Assembly (NCBI RefSeq): GCF_031877795.1
Contig: NC_133971.1
Location: 85,088,446-85,152,445 of the forward strand
DNA length: 64,000 nucleotides
From: Strix aluco
Lineage: Eukaryota; Chordata; Aves; Strigiformes; Strigidae
Direction: 5' to 3'
Below are positions 32,801-44,900 of the stretch, one piece after another. Each line of letters opens with the position of its first letter. Position 1 is the first letter of the stretch. The translations under genes were made by a program, and so were the position numbers. The notes beneath the pieces are model-generated. The model worked only from the letters and a program-made list of their open reading frames with translations. It was not told the origin of the DNA and ran no database searches.

Positions 32801-35800
32801 AGTCCAGCACCTGGGTTGTAAGTCACACCATGATGCATGATGGGTCCTTTCTTATGGGACATTCAGGAGCATCCATGTGGATGCCCTGCAGCCTGGACTC
32901 TCATGAAGAAGAACCATCACCAGCATCGTCTCACCAAGGTCCCTGGCGGGATGCTGATATCTTCCTCCCAATGCCAACCAGGCTTGACCTCCTCCATGGC
33001 AGTGGTGAAGGAGCATCCACCCTCCCTCCCCACTGCCTCCTGCCTGGGAACCCTTCTCCCTAGCCTCCTTGTCTCATGGTCCTGGACTCCATGGGATTTC
33101 TGCTGGACAAGGAAGAATAGGCCAGAAAAGTGGGGGTTCCCCATGGAAGGTTGTTGCATGAGATGGGACCTTCTCTTTGGCCCCAGGTCAGCTGTGGTGC
33201 TGCTGTAGATCTGCTCAGGATCTTCACCTTGGGCTGGAAACACACATGACTTTATGCACATATTTATACAACAAAGGGCAACTGCTCTCTGGGCTCTGGA
33301 CACCATGTCATCCTCACCACTTGCACTGACTTATGAAGACACAGAGTCCTTCTCCCTCCTTCTCCTCCACCTGCCCAGCCTTTGTGGGGAACAGCGTCAT
33401 GCCATGACAGGCCTTGGTCAGAGGCTGAAAGCGGGGGGAAGCCAGCAGGCTCCCAGGGGGTTCTGCAGGGCCACATGTTGAGGAAGGGGGTGAGCAGGGC
33501 CGCAGCCCAGACCTTGGCTTTCCAATGCCCCATGTGTGAGTGAAGCTGCTTTGGGGAGGCACAGCGCTCTGCTGATGGCAACTGCACGGCCAGGATGCAG
33601 TCAGACATCGTGGGATGGGCCAGGCAGGAGCCGTGCCAACTCAGAGTCCCCCTGCCAGCAGCGATACCTCCTCCCAGGCATCTCTGGTGCAGTGCCAGGC
33701 AGGACAATGGGGCTGTGCAGCCCCCAGAAGACCAGCTAACACCACCAGATGTGCCACCTTCCCCCCTCCACCAGGCCACTGCCTCCATTTCACTGGGGAA
33801 ACAGCTGCTTGGCTTTTTCTTCCCTATTCATCTGGTTCCTTCTAGGCTCAGGATATTTTGGGCACTTCTCTGTCCCCAGCTAGCCTGGGTGGCATAGGCA
33901 TTCCTCAGGATTTTTTTCTCCTCTGGAGCTGTACAGGCTGAGAACTGAAAAGGGGAAATGCCAAGCCCTTTATTTAAGACCCGTGTATGGAAGGAGAGGC
34001 TCATGACTCCACTGAACACATGCACTCCATCAGCTGTCTGTGAAAGAGAGCTGTGACATATGGGGCCAGCACATGGTGTTGGGTGGAGCATTCAAACGGG
34101 AGCAATGTTAGAGGCTTGTGCAATGAAGGAGGTGCAGAGTGAAGTGTTTGTCTAGGAGATAGAGAGCTGCTGCACTCAGTCAGAGAGGGAGACTGCAGGC
34201 ACAATATGCCACCCTGCCAGAGGGGAGAAGGGGGGATGTGGGTATGAAACACGGGGACAGAAAGAGCAGGTCAGGGGTATTGATCTTGGTGCAGAGACTC
34301 TGCCCTGAAAGCCACACCTTCAGGCAGCAGGGTTTGGGGGGAAACTAGTCTGGCCTGAGATGCTGCTCCAAGTCTTATAATTCCCACCTCCTGGGCTTAG
34401 CCAGGTTCTCTGTCCAAGAACCAGGGTGGGATGGGCTGAAGATGGCCCTGGGGATGGGAGCAGGAATAGCTGGACCAGATGTGGAACTGCTTGGAGGTCA
34501 GAGCTGGAAACCCCGTTTCTGAGTGTATCTTCCTCAAACCAAAACGCAGCATCCCACACCCCTCAAGCCTTACTCCACCCTGCTGTCAGCTGCAAACTGC
34601 TTATGTCCAATTTTGTGCGCTAAAAATACCTTTCTGGATGGTCAGCAAGTGCGCAGCCAGATGGGAGAGGGTTGCAGTCTGAGAGCGAAGGGGAGTGGGG
34701 GTGTATTTGGGGTAGGGGTGGGCTGCAGCACAAGGCCAGAGGGGCCTGGGCAAGCTGGGGTGGGGGACGGGGTCATGGGCTGGTTGTCACCGCAGAGGAA
34801 CATGCATCAAGGTGGCAGTGCCAGGGCAGAACGTCTTGCTTGGCTTGGGTCCATGCTTCTGGGAAGGGGCATAGCAGGGGGGGCATGCACAGATGGACTC
34901 AGAAAGGTGGGGAGATGCTCACTGTGGAGAGCAGGCAGCAGTTCCTGCTCCCTCCCCTGGAAACAAGTTGCTGTATCAGAGCAGAGGGGAGGGACGGATG
35001 GTTATCCAGCCCCCAGGGCCTGCCACAGCTCTGCCCAGCACCCAGGAGACGCCTCCTGGGACCCCTGCACCCAGCTGGGCTGTCCCCGTCACATCTCTGC
35101 TCTCAGCCCGCTGTCCTGGGGGAGGCCAGGCCACGAACAGACCTGGCGGCTCCATAAGCTACCTCAGGAGCAGAGATGGTGGCCTTGGGTGGCCAGTGCC
35201 ACAAGCGGGAGTCCCTGCCCTGGCTGCTGCCACCAACTGGGTGACAACAAAGATACCCCACCCAATGCCACCCCTCTCCCAGGCCAGCACAGCTCCCTGC
35301 AGACCTCCCAGATGTTTTGCTGGGTTCAAGGCAAACTGTGATAACTCACCATGACCAGGCTGTCACCCTGGAGGGATCCCTCTACACCCCAGCACTATGG
35401 GGGCTCCCCTTACCCTCCTGCCCATCGGTCTGGGGGAGATGTGCTGTAGGGGACTGGGATGTCTGGGTTTTATTGTGAGCTTGGGGAAAGGGCTGTAGGA
35501 TTCCTAAGTTCAGAGTGGCACTGTGTACTGGCCTTTGTCCCTGTAATGGCACTGCAAGATCCCTATGTGGAAGAAGGTTCAGGGCTGGTGGGGTTGGGAA
35601 GGTTGCTGGAGTGGAGAAAGACCCCACAGCAAGGCTCAGGGCTGGGCTCTAGCCAGGATCCTGTGAGTATTTTCCAGCTCTCCCTGCCAGAAGAGCGTCT
35701 GGGCTCTGGCAGCGCAGACTGCAGCCCTGACTGAGGCAGATGCTGCATCCTGGAGCATGTGGAGAGCCAGCCCCCCAGATCACATGGGGTTATGTGCTGG

Positions 35801-36700
35801 TGCTGTGCAGGGAGCAGACACCTGCCTGGCCATCCTGGGGCTGGATCTGACTGGGTTACCCTCCCCAGGCCTGATCCTGACCCACCACCTGTGGGATGAC
35901 ACCCCAGCCTGGCCTCAGCCCAGCCCCATCACCATGGTCGTGTCTGATTATCTATAGGTACGCCCCACACCACACTCCCTCAAGGACAGGTATGAGGTAG
36001 GGACAGGGATAAGCCCCACATATATTTCTGTTATTTGTGAGGTCTGACACAGGAATAGACTTTACAGCAGGGGAACATAGACTTTCCACAAAGCCTGATC
36101 CTCAAAAGCCACAGCTACTTCTTGTTTCCTTGTGGTTTTTTGGATGGTTTTGAGCCCTCAATGTTCTTCCCTGTCAGAAGTAAAACTGATTGTAAATTGC
36201 AGGTTGTTTGGGTTTTTCTCTCTTCAGTCTGAAGGTCTGAGTCCTGTTAGTTCACTGACGATCGAACCAGACCTTCAGGAAACAGCCTATTAATCATATT
36301 TATAATGATCAAATCAATTGTCTTGAGGAAGGTATGTGATTGGCTGGTGTTATGATCTGAAAAAATATACATGTCCGCTGTATGCTATAGCAGGAAGTCT
36401 GTATTAGAAAGCATCTAAAATGGGTTGAGATGGCTCTGTGAGACTTAGCCCTGCTGCAAGGGCTAGAGCAGTGTGTGCAGAGTATGCACAGCCCACACGT
36501 GATGTGCTCTTGGAAGCACAGTGAGTGGTGTCATGGAACTGGAGCTCATCGCCTCCCATTGATCATGCCATGCCGAGTTTGGATTAATGAGTTGCTGTGT
36601 GACTTGGCAGTCCCTTGGAAACCTTCTCTCATTTGAAGTCCTCTGTGCGGTTCCCAGAGAAGTAAGGCATCATCAACTGAACTAGCAGCTCCGATGCTGG
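29900..36700. other. Gene-poor region
   Basis: About 6.8 kb with no exon, repeat family or RNA gene I can support. Reading frames are short and show no recognisable domain. 35950-36460 is more AT-rich than the rest. Confidence 0.4.
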
Positions 36701-37029
36701 ACTGTGTAAGAGCAAGGCATATGACTGAGTGCAGTGGCTTTCAGTATTTCTTCAGCATTTTTCTAGTGCATGCTATACACCAAGACAACAAATCTCAAAA
36801 AATGATAAATTTCTAAGGAGGAAGAGGCCAAACACAGATTTCTGGGCCCCAGTGCATTTCAATATAGGGGATAAGAAAAGAAACACATCAGCTGCAATAG
36901 GAAGCCTCTTGCACCACATGGGCATTTTTGAAGCTTGGCTGTTTTCTTTCACTAATTTTGCTTCTTTCATATGGCAAAGACAGGCAGTGAGAGTGTCTAT
37001 ATCTAACACTGGGATTTTATGAGGACATT

Positions 37030-37141
37030 ATGCAGGGAGTGCTGGCTGTGCCCGTTCTCCTGGATTCTTGCACTCTTTCTGGCTGCACAGAGGCAAAAAA
37101 CCCCTAGTTCCCAACGTCCAGGGAAACTCCCAAGGAAACAG
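37030..37141 (+). pseudogene. Relict exon 1 of a sushi-FN3 receptor
   Basis: Exactly 112 nt from ATG to the position of the splice junction, the same length as exon 1 of receptors 1 and 2. The distal part, CCCAACGTCCAGGGAAACTC then GGAAACAG, aligns with the receptor 2 exon ending CCCTGGGAAACAG. A TAG interrupts the frame at codon 26 and the donor GT is now GG. The flank about 130 nt upstream (GAAGCCTCTTGCACCACATG, 36901-36920) matches the promoter of receptor 1. It is the dead first exon of a third family member; no sushi or FN3 exon follows before receptor 1. Confidence 0.75.
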
Positions 37142-38825
37142 GGAGGACATGACTTAGTGTTGGTGCTCTTCTTGCTGCAAGCTTGCTAGAAGACTTTACC
37201 CTGTTACCCCTTACCTCACATACAGCTGTATATGAGACAGCTGGACTTGTACTGATGTTCTGAATAGATCTTAGGAGAGACCTAGCTTCCAGAAACGCCT
37301 CAGTGTTGCTGCTCTACTGGTGTAATGCAGATAGATACACCAAGTGCTGTCCTGTGGTGCTGAGGATGGTGGTTCCTGGGAAAGGATCTGCCATGGAGCT
37401 CTGGGCCAACTGGTCCCAGTTGGGTGGTGAAGAGCACCCTGGGTGACAGCACCTGTTCCCAAAACACTGATTGTGTCAGGCCATAGAGCAATCATGCTCT
37501 TCTGTCCAGGGAAACAGAGAGAGAGAGAGGCCTTATAAACCACAGAGTTGAAAGAGGAACTGCCCAGGCGAGCGGTGAGAGCAGAGGGAGACAGGACTCT
37601 GGAAGCCTGAGGCTGTGCAGCAGTGAGCTGGAAAGGGGTTCAGAGAATTGGTGGTGGTGTCTTCAGGGACAGGAGACTGGGGGAGCAAGCCAGCCTTGGA
37701 TTATGGCCCAAAATGAGGACTACCCAGGGAATTTCCTCCCATATCAAAAGACCCTGCCTGGCCTAGCCAGGGACAGGAATAAGTCTTCTCCATCCAGCTC
37801 CAGGAAGACCCTCTTACCCACAGTACTGTGTGCACTGTCCATTTGTGTGAGCAAGGACAACAGGCAGGATGCAAGAACAACCACAAACCACAGATGAAAT
37901 GCAAAGAGTAAATTTATTCCCATTATCTCACAACTCAAGGGATCTCTGCAGCAAGACCTGGGCAGAGGCACACAAGCGGGGACACAGGCACCGCGGACCT
38001 TGGTCCTTGATAGTCAAGTCAAGGAGAGGGAAAAAAGTAAAAAAAGAAAAAGAAGAACCCTGGCCTGATGATTTTGCCTGTATCTATCAGGGATTTTTGC
38101 AGGCGTACTTTTCCACTGTGCTTTGACCTTTCCCACAGCAGGGCAGGAATCTCGAGGATGTTTGATAAGGTGCCTCTGAGTTTCTCACAGGCCTCTGCTA
38201 TACCTAAACACAGACATTCTACCCATCAAGCACACAGGGCTAAGCAACAATTAGTGAGATATATGTGTTTTTCGGCACCCCAGCTGCAAGTCACTTAAGT
38301 GTGTTTACAATCCTCCTTGCCAATCTTCTGCTGTATTCCCACACTATCTCAAGGCGCTTCACATCCTAGAAAGCACTGAGAAAGTGTAGCTCAGTGCAGG
38401 GTAGCAGGAAGAGTTTGGAGGAGAATGGAAATGACCCACATCTGGCTGGTTCAGGAGCTTGTCAGATCTGGAAAGTCTGTTGGTGGCGTTCAACAGCAAT
38501 ATTGTTGCAGCTGGGTCAGTTCAAGGTAATAAGTACACTGATTTCAAGTCAAAAGTGATGCATTATGAGAGCACCCTGGTGTGGGCTTGGGCGGGTGAAC
38601 CAGGAGTGTTTTCCTCAACATCTACTGCTGGATCTGGAGGGATAGAGGAGTGAGACAGACCTGAGAAGGTTTTGGGGGTGTTTGTGGGAGCAGGGCTACG
38701 GAGGCCTGAGGTGGCCAGCAAGAGGCTGGACCAAGGCACCCAGGAGACCCCATCGAGCCTGGACCTGCTGCCTGCAGGCAGATGGGTGAGGAGCAGTTCT
38801 GCGGCTGGCGGGATAGTATCTTTCC
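37142..38825. other. Region between relict exon and receptor 1
   Basis: No exon is recognised. 37880-38300 has an A-rich, LTR-like look (for example an A-rich run at 38026-38060), but no primer-binding site or inverted ends could be confirmed. Confidence 0.3.
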
Positions 38826-38840
38826 AAAGAGGAAGCTTCT
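38826..38840 (+). promoter_or_regulatory. Conserved PU.1/ETS-like site, receptor 1 promoter
   Basis: AAAGAGGAAGCTTCT with the GAGGAA ETS core, about 130 nt above the receptor 1 start. The same 15 bases occur about 135 nt above the receptor 2 start (51445-51459); flanking sequence is less conserved. PU.1 sites of this kind drive many TATA-less myeloid and B-cell promoters. The function here is inferred. Confidence 0.5.
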
Positions 38841-38966
38841 TGCACCACATGTGATTTCCCTGGGTGGCTGTTTCATTTCTGTGTCTGCACCTCTCCTGTG
38901 CTGGGTAACACAGATACCTTTCCTGAGCAACTCAGACTGAGTCCTGCCCAGGGACTTCATGCTAGC

Positions 38967-41900
38967 ATGGATCTGCAAGGGACAGCTCTGGCCTTTCTCC
39001 TGGTCCTTGCCCCTCTGCTGCTTGCACGGGGGCAGAAGGACTCTGGTCCCAAGAATCAGGGGGCAGCCAAGGAGACAGGTAAGAGCAGGTTGTGCCTCTC
39101 TCTTACAGAAAAGGTTTTGCTGCTCCTCCCTGAACGTTTGCTATGTGGCTATACCCTGTTCACCCCGTGGTGGCTCTGTTGTGGGGGGCTGAATCTGGTG
39201 TCTGCATCAGTCCTGAGACACTCAGGCATCTGTTGGGTTGTGGTGGGGTGAAGCTCTGTTTGGGGATTGAGGAGAGCAAGCCTCGGTGTGCTGGGAAAGC
39301 TTCCAGGAGCACAGGAGCTGCAGTGTCCCTTCAGGGAGTGGGCAGTGTCCCTGGGAGCAGGAGGTGGCCAGTTGTTGTTGCACTGTGGAAAGATGAAGCC
39401 AGGGCAATCAGAGCAGTGGTGGCCTTCCTGGGGCAATTGAGGCAGCAGGGGAAGGCAGTGGTGGTGTTCAGCAAAGATGTGGGGAGCTGTGAGATGAATC
39501 CCTGTGTTAGCTGGGACGCCTTCTCTCTCCCATAGTCCTTGGGGATGGGGGAGCTGTAGTTCAGTGGGATTGTTCTTTAACAGCATAGTTCTGTTCTTTC
39601 TCTGTGCCAGGAGGGCTAGGAGCACCTTCTGGGTCTCTGCTGGGCTCTTCCTAGGGAGACTGTGGGCTTTCCGAGGGGAGACTGTGTGCTTTGCCCTGGG
39701 GTTGTCGATACCTGTTGAGGTCCCCGTGGGGCACAGGAGGAATGGATGCTGTTTGCACGAGGGGCTCGGGGACCTGAGGTATGAGTCATTCTCTCAGTAA
39801 GGAAATGGGAGCAGAAGTGGCTTGCCGAGTCAGTGGATGGATCATGAGTCACGTTGCCCATTGCTGGTGGCTGTAGGGATGCAGCCCTTCCAGCAATGGG
39901 CAGCCCTCAGCTATCCAGGGCAGGATGGAGCCTGTTTCCCTCAACTGAGCAGCACCTTCTGCCCCTTCCTCCTGTCCCCCACAGCCCATCCCTGAGAAGC
40001 CCTCTCGATACTCACAGCTCTCTTTTCCTTGGCCTGAGGAGTCCCAACTGAAGGACCCTATGATGGGCTCAGTAGAGGCATTGGCTCTGAGTGGCTGGGG
40101 GAGATTTCTTGGGTCTATGTTTGCAGAAGAGGTGTGGGGCACCAGTTTGAGGTTCTGGCCATCACCCTTTACTGTGTTGCTGGCAGCTGCAGCACCAAAG
40201 GATGCTGTTGGAATCTGGATTGTGGGTAGCCCAGCAGAGCTGCGGGCAGGGGCAGAGCTTGCCTCCACCTGCACTGAGAGGAAAGTCCTGGTGCCAAGCC
40301 AAGGCCCCGCAAGGGCTTTTGTTGCAGTTAGTGCTCTTCAAGTGTCATCAAGGAATCATGTCTGCCATGGACATGTGCTTTTTTGACTTTCTCTTTGTGT
40401 CCTGTGTCCTTGCTGTTCAGCGGTAGCCATCAACATCTGAATGACCCACATGCATTTTCTAGACCACACCTCGACAACAAAGGCTTGCGTTACTTGCTGA
40501 CAGTGCCCATGGCCCAGTTTTGCTGACCTTCCTCTCACCACTGAGGTCTGCATGAGACAGCCTAGTGCTCCCATTTCTCCCACTTGCTATGTCCCCTCTC
40601 GTGCCTTGGCCTTGCCAGCTGTTTCCTCAGTGGCTCTTCTTGTTGATTTCTACTCCCTTAGGAGTGTAACCTGCTTGTCACTGTGTCCTCTTGCTTTGTA
40701 GGTCATTGTCAACCTCCTGACTGAGCTAGGCTGTGCTCTTACTGCATCCTCCATCCTCTTTCTGTGTAAGGGTGTTTCTGCCTAGCCTTTCAGATAGTAG
40801 AGCATCTTGGGGACAGCCAGTCTTTGGGACCTGTATCCGGACAGGTACCAATAGGAAAAAAAACGTTCCTCCCCACAGGTGGAAATCTGCTCTTTGAAGC
40901 ATAGTTCATTTTCCCACAGCAGAGGGGTTTCCTCCCCTCTGGCTGGTGTCCCTGGTCGAACGCTTGGTGCTAGGTAGGTAGCATGGACTCTGCTGAGGTG
41001 GGAAGGATCCTAGATGTCACCCTGGGGCAGGAGTGTGAGGGTACATGCACTGCTTCAGGGGGGTTTAATGATGTGAGGGGGGAAGGTGCGTGCCAGAGAT
41101 ACCTAACTAGGCTGGGACCAAGTCAAGGGTTTCAGACCTGTGCAGGCTTTTGGCTGTCACAGTGAAGTGTGTGATCTGACGGCACTGGGAGGTGTCCAGC
41201 TGTGGGGGAAGAAGTTTCCTATGTGGACAACACATGTGGTCTCAAAGGCTCGCCACTGTCCTTTGTGGGGAAGCATCAGGGTGTAGGGTTGAGAAGATGG
41301 TGTGCAAACCTGTTACCAGATAAAGGAAGTATGGTGATGCCCCTGTTCCATTGTAAGCAACTGCAGCCCCACGTGTGCCGGCTGGCAGGAAGCAGGCAGT
41401 TGTAGAGATGCGCGTAGCTGAAGAAAGGTATTTCATCTTAATTTAGGGGAGGCCACCTCCTACCCTGATGCCTCCTCATGGACTCAGCTTGCACTGGGTG
41501 AGCAAGTCTTGCGTGACACATTTACCAGGGCAGGACAAGGCAGGCTCATTTTGGGTGAAGTGCACTGAAAAGGCTGGGGGCATGGAGTAGGGTGTGAGCT
41601 TTGTGGCCAGTGCTGTGAACTTGGATGTGGAGGTCTGGAGGCAGGCTCTTGGTGCTGGCAGCTGCCTCGTGGGGCCAAGTTGGAAGGGTGTGCAAAGGCA
41701 GCAGAGACTCACTTGGTCTGGTGCACTCCCACAGCCCCTGCCTTTGGGGGAGAGAGCGCAGGAGAGAGCAGCATCCACCGGGCTGCTGGATCCCACTGGC
41801 TGGGATCCCTCCACAGCACCTGGGTGGGCAGGAGGGCCTGAGGGTGCAGGGAGGGTTAATGCACCTCGGATCTGAGGCCTCATCCTGAGAGGTTCTCATC

Positions 41901-44900
41901 TCTGCCACCCCTCAGCAGTGAGGGGGACCAGCAGTACTCTGGATGGGGACTCCTCACCCCCCGAGGACACTGCCAGAGCCCAGTGACCCTCAGGGCTCTC
42001 CCTCATGTCCTTTGCACACAGGAAGATGTAGAGTTCCCTCCGACTGGGACCCCAAGCTGCAGTTTACCCCACACCAGAGCAGCTACCTCTTGAACGATTT
42101 GGTGCAGCTGAGCTGTGCTGGGGAGTATGTGCCATCGGTCCCCGAGATCAAATGTATTTCCAACGGGACCCAGACCTTGTGGAATGAGACTGCTACCTGC
42201 AAGGGTAAGCACAGCCCCACATCACCCTGACCCAGGGTCCTGAGCTGGTGGCAGGACCTCTGTGAGATGGTCGTGCTTCAGCCCCACCTGGGTGACAGTC
42301 CAGGAATGGGAGACCTGGATGCCTTGGCTTCCCCCCCTGTCCTGGCAGTGCCAGGGCATCTTTTATCTCAGCACCTTGCTGCAGGCAGCTGCCAGGGTCT
42401 GTGCTCCTGGAGAGGAGTTAAAAGGCAGGAATCCTTCCTGGCCAGTGTCTTCTGGTTCCACATGGACAGCTGCAGCTCTGAACCTGGGAGAAGGAGTAGA
42501 TGAAGGGTTTCAGCTTAAAGCTTTGGCATTTTGTGCTGCTTGTTTCCCTGGGAAACTTCTCTGGGGTTTGGGTGAGCTCTGGTGGGGGAGGCTGTCACTG
42601 CTGCCCTGCTCACCTGGGCATGAGGGGGGCCAAGAGAATGGGGTCTCAAGTACCCCATGGGTGGGTGGAACCCAGGGGAAGATTGGGAGTCTTGGAGCTA
42701 GGGGTGAAAATAAGCCCTGTGCCTCTGAACAGTTCCTGGGCACACGATGGGAGTAGAGGGACCCTTGCATGTGTCAGGGTGAGTGGTCAGAGACATGGGG
42801 AGAAGGGACCTGTCCCAAGCCTCCTCTTGTCACCTCCAAGAAATACTCACCCAATTTTAGCTCTGACAGAAACATGCCAAAGGCCTGTTTGGTGGGACCC
42901 AAGACTCCAGATGGCGCCAGTCCGTGGGAATTACAAAAAGAATGAAGAAGTGACTCTGAGCTGCAACAATGGTTTCCAGCCATCCTTCACCCATGTCAAA
43001 TGTGCAGGGGGAGCTCAGTCCTTGAATTATTCTGGATCTCTAAACAGAGATGTGTGGCTGGGGAGGAAAAGCAGTGATGTCTGGATCCACATTGAGGGGA
43101 ACGTAGTGTGCATTGGTAAGCAGGGTGTGAGGAGATGCCTCTTATGGAGTTCCATGGTCAAATCCTGTCCCATTTGTTGATCTCTGAGCTTCCACCATCA
43201 CCACTTGGCCAGGGATGCACTTCTGATGCCTGACTGGGGCCATTCAGATGTTTTTGGTACCTAAGACCATTCCTCCACTGAATTCTGGCACATCCTCATC
43301 CATCATCTGCCTGAGCAGGCCTCAGCCCTGGTTGGCATGCACCCACAAGGAGACCCCCATCCCAAAAAGCCTTGTCTACAGGTCACATCCTGGCAGAGGG
43401 ATGTGTCACCTTCCATCTCCCTTCAGGGATGGAGGGATTGCTGGGGATTGCTGATGCCCCAACACATACACCAGCCCCTCCTCAAACCCTCCCACCCCAA
43501 CTAACACCCACTTTCACTTCTGCCAGAAACATGCCAAAGGCTTCACTGGGGCCGAGGACTCCAGCTGGCACCAGACCAGGACAAATACAAGAAGAATCAA
43601 GAAGTGATGCTGAGCTGCCCTGATGGTTTCCAGCCATCCTTCACCCATGTCAAATGTACAGGAAAAGTCCTGTCCATCAGCAATGGGAAACCTGTATACA
43701 GAGAAACTTGGAATGGAAAGAACAGCAAAGGCACATGGATCAACATTCAGCCCATGTTCAGTGTGGAGTGCATCGGTAAGGGAGGCATCAGGAGCTCTCC
43801 AGGCTGCCCTGCTCTGCCCTTCCTGAGCAGGGGAAGGCAGGCTGTGCCTGCACAGGAGATTTCAGGCTCCTGTCTGCCTGCTCTCTGCCTGCCTGGGGAA
43901 ATGGTAGGTGCTGCCGAAGGCCATGTCTAGGCAGCCCCTGTAACTGACCTGTGTCCAGCCTATGGCTAACCAGTGGGTGGGAGCCTTGGTGGGGAGGGGG
44001 CTGCTGCCAGCCTCAGTCCCTGAGGGTCCCAGCAGGAAGAGACTTTGGGATCAAGGTGGGGGGCAGTGGCCAGAGCTGCTCATGCCAGGCTAGGGCAAGG
44101 AGCCCGGTGTGCAGGGCTCCAGACTATGGTTCATGGGTGGCTGGGAGGTTCCTGGTGGAGGTGCATGGGTGACATGGGTCTCCCTGAGGGATTCTGGCAA
44201 GAGCATGTGTAGAGGAGATGGGGGTTACAGTGCTGTAGGTCTGACAGGCATTTGTGGCACAGGCGGCCAAAAGCACTGTGTCAGAGTCTGGGGGATCACA
44301 GGACTCTGTTCCCTGTGTCCTCTCAGCCCGTGTGGTCAGGGCAAAGGCCTGGCCTCCTCCTCATGTGCTGGTGTCCCCTCCCAGTCTCTGCTGCACGCCA
44401 TCACGGCAGGAGCCAGCTTTCAGGCTCAGGCTTTTTTGCCTTCTCAGGAGGACTCAGGGTGGTGGTGTCCTATGTGGGGGACGAACAGGGCACCTGGGTC
44501 AAATGCTGGTCCATCAGTCTCTGTGCAGGCATTGTGCATAGTATGAGCCCCTCATGGGTGCCCAGTCCTCAGAGCTCCAGCTCCAGTGCAGGGCCCTTCT
44601 TGTTCTCATCCCCTTGCCGAGCATGTGGTGCAGGAGGGCTGCTCTATATAGTGTCCTGGAGCTCCATCTCTCACCCTGCTGTGCCATGGGAAGGATTCCC
44701 TGCTCCATCTGCTGGCATGGCCTCCAGGGCCACACTCTGCCCTGCTAATGCCTTCCCATCTTGTTGGTGCAGAGAGATGCCAGAAGCCCCAGTGGGACTC
44801 CAGGTTTATATTTGACCAAGAATGGGGGACCTTCAACCCAAATGATGTGGTAAAGATGAGATGCCCTGAGGGGTACTGGCCTCCCCCAATGGAGATCAAA

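Noticed and set aside
36729-37022. 97-codon open frame with a vaguely protein-like composition
   Set aside because: It overlaps the promoter-like flank of the relict receptor exon and shows no recognisable domain or LINE/ERV motif.
37880-38300. Possible second LTR upstream of receptor 1
   Set aside because: A-rich runs and an AAATTTATT stretch are suggestive, but no TG/CA ends, target duplication or primer-binding site could be found.
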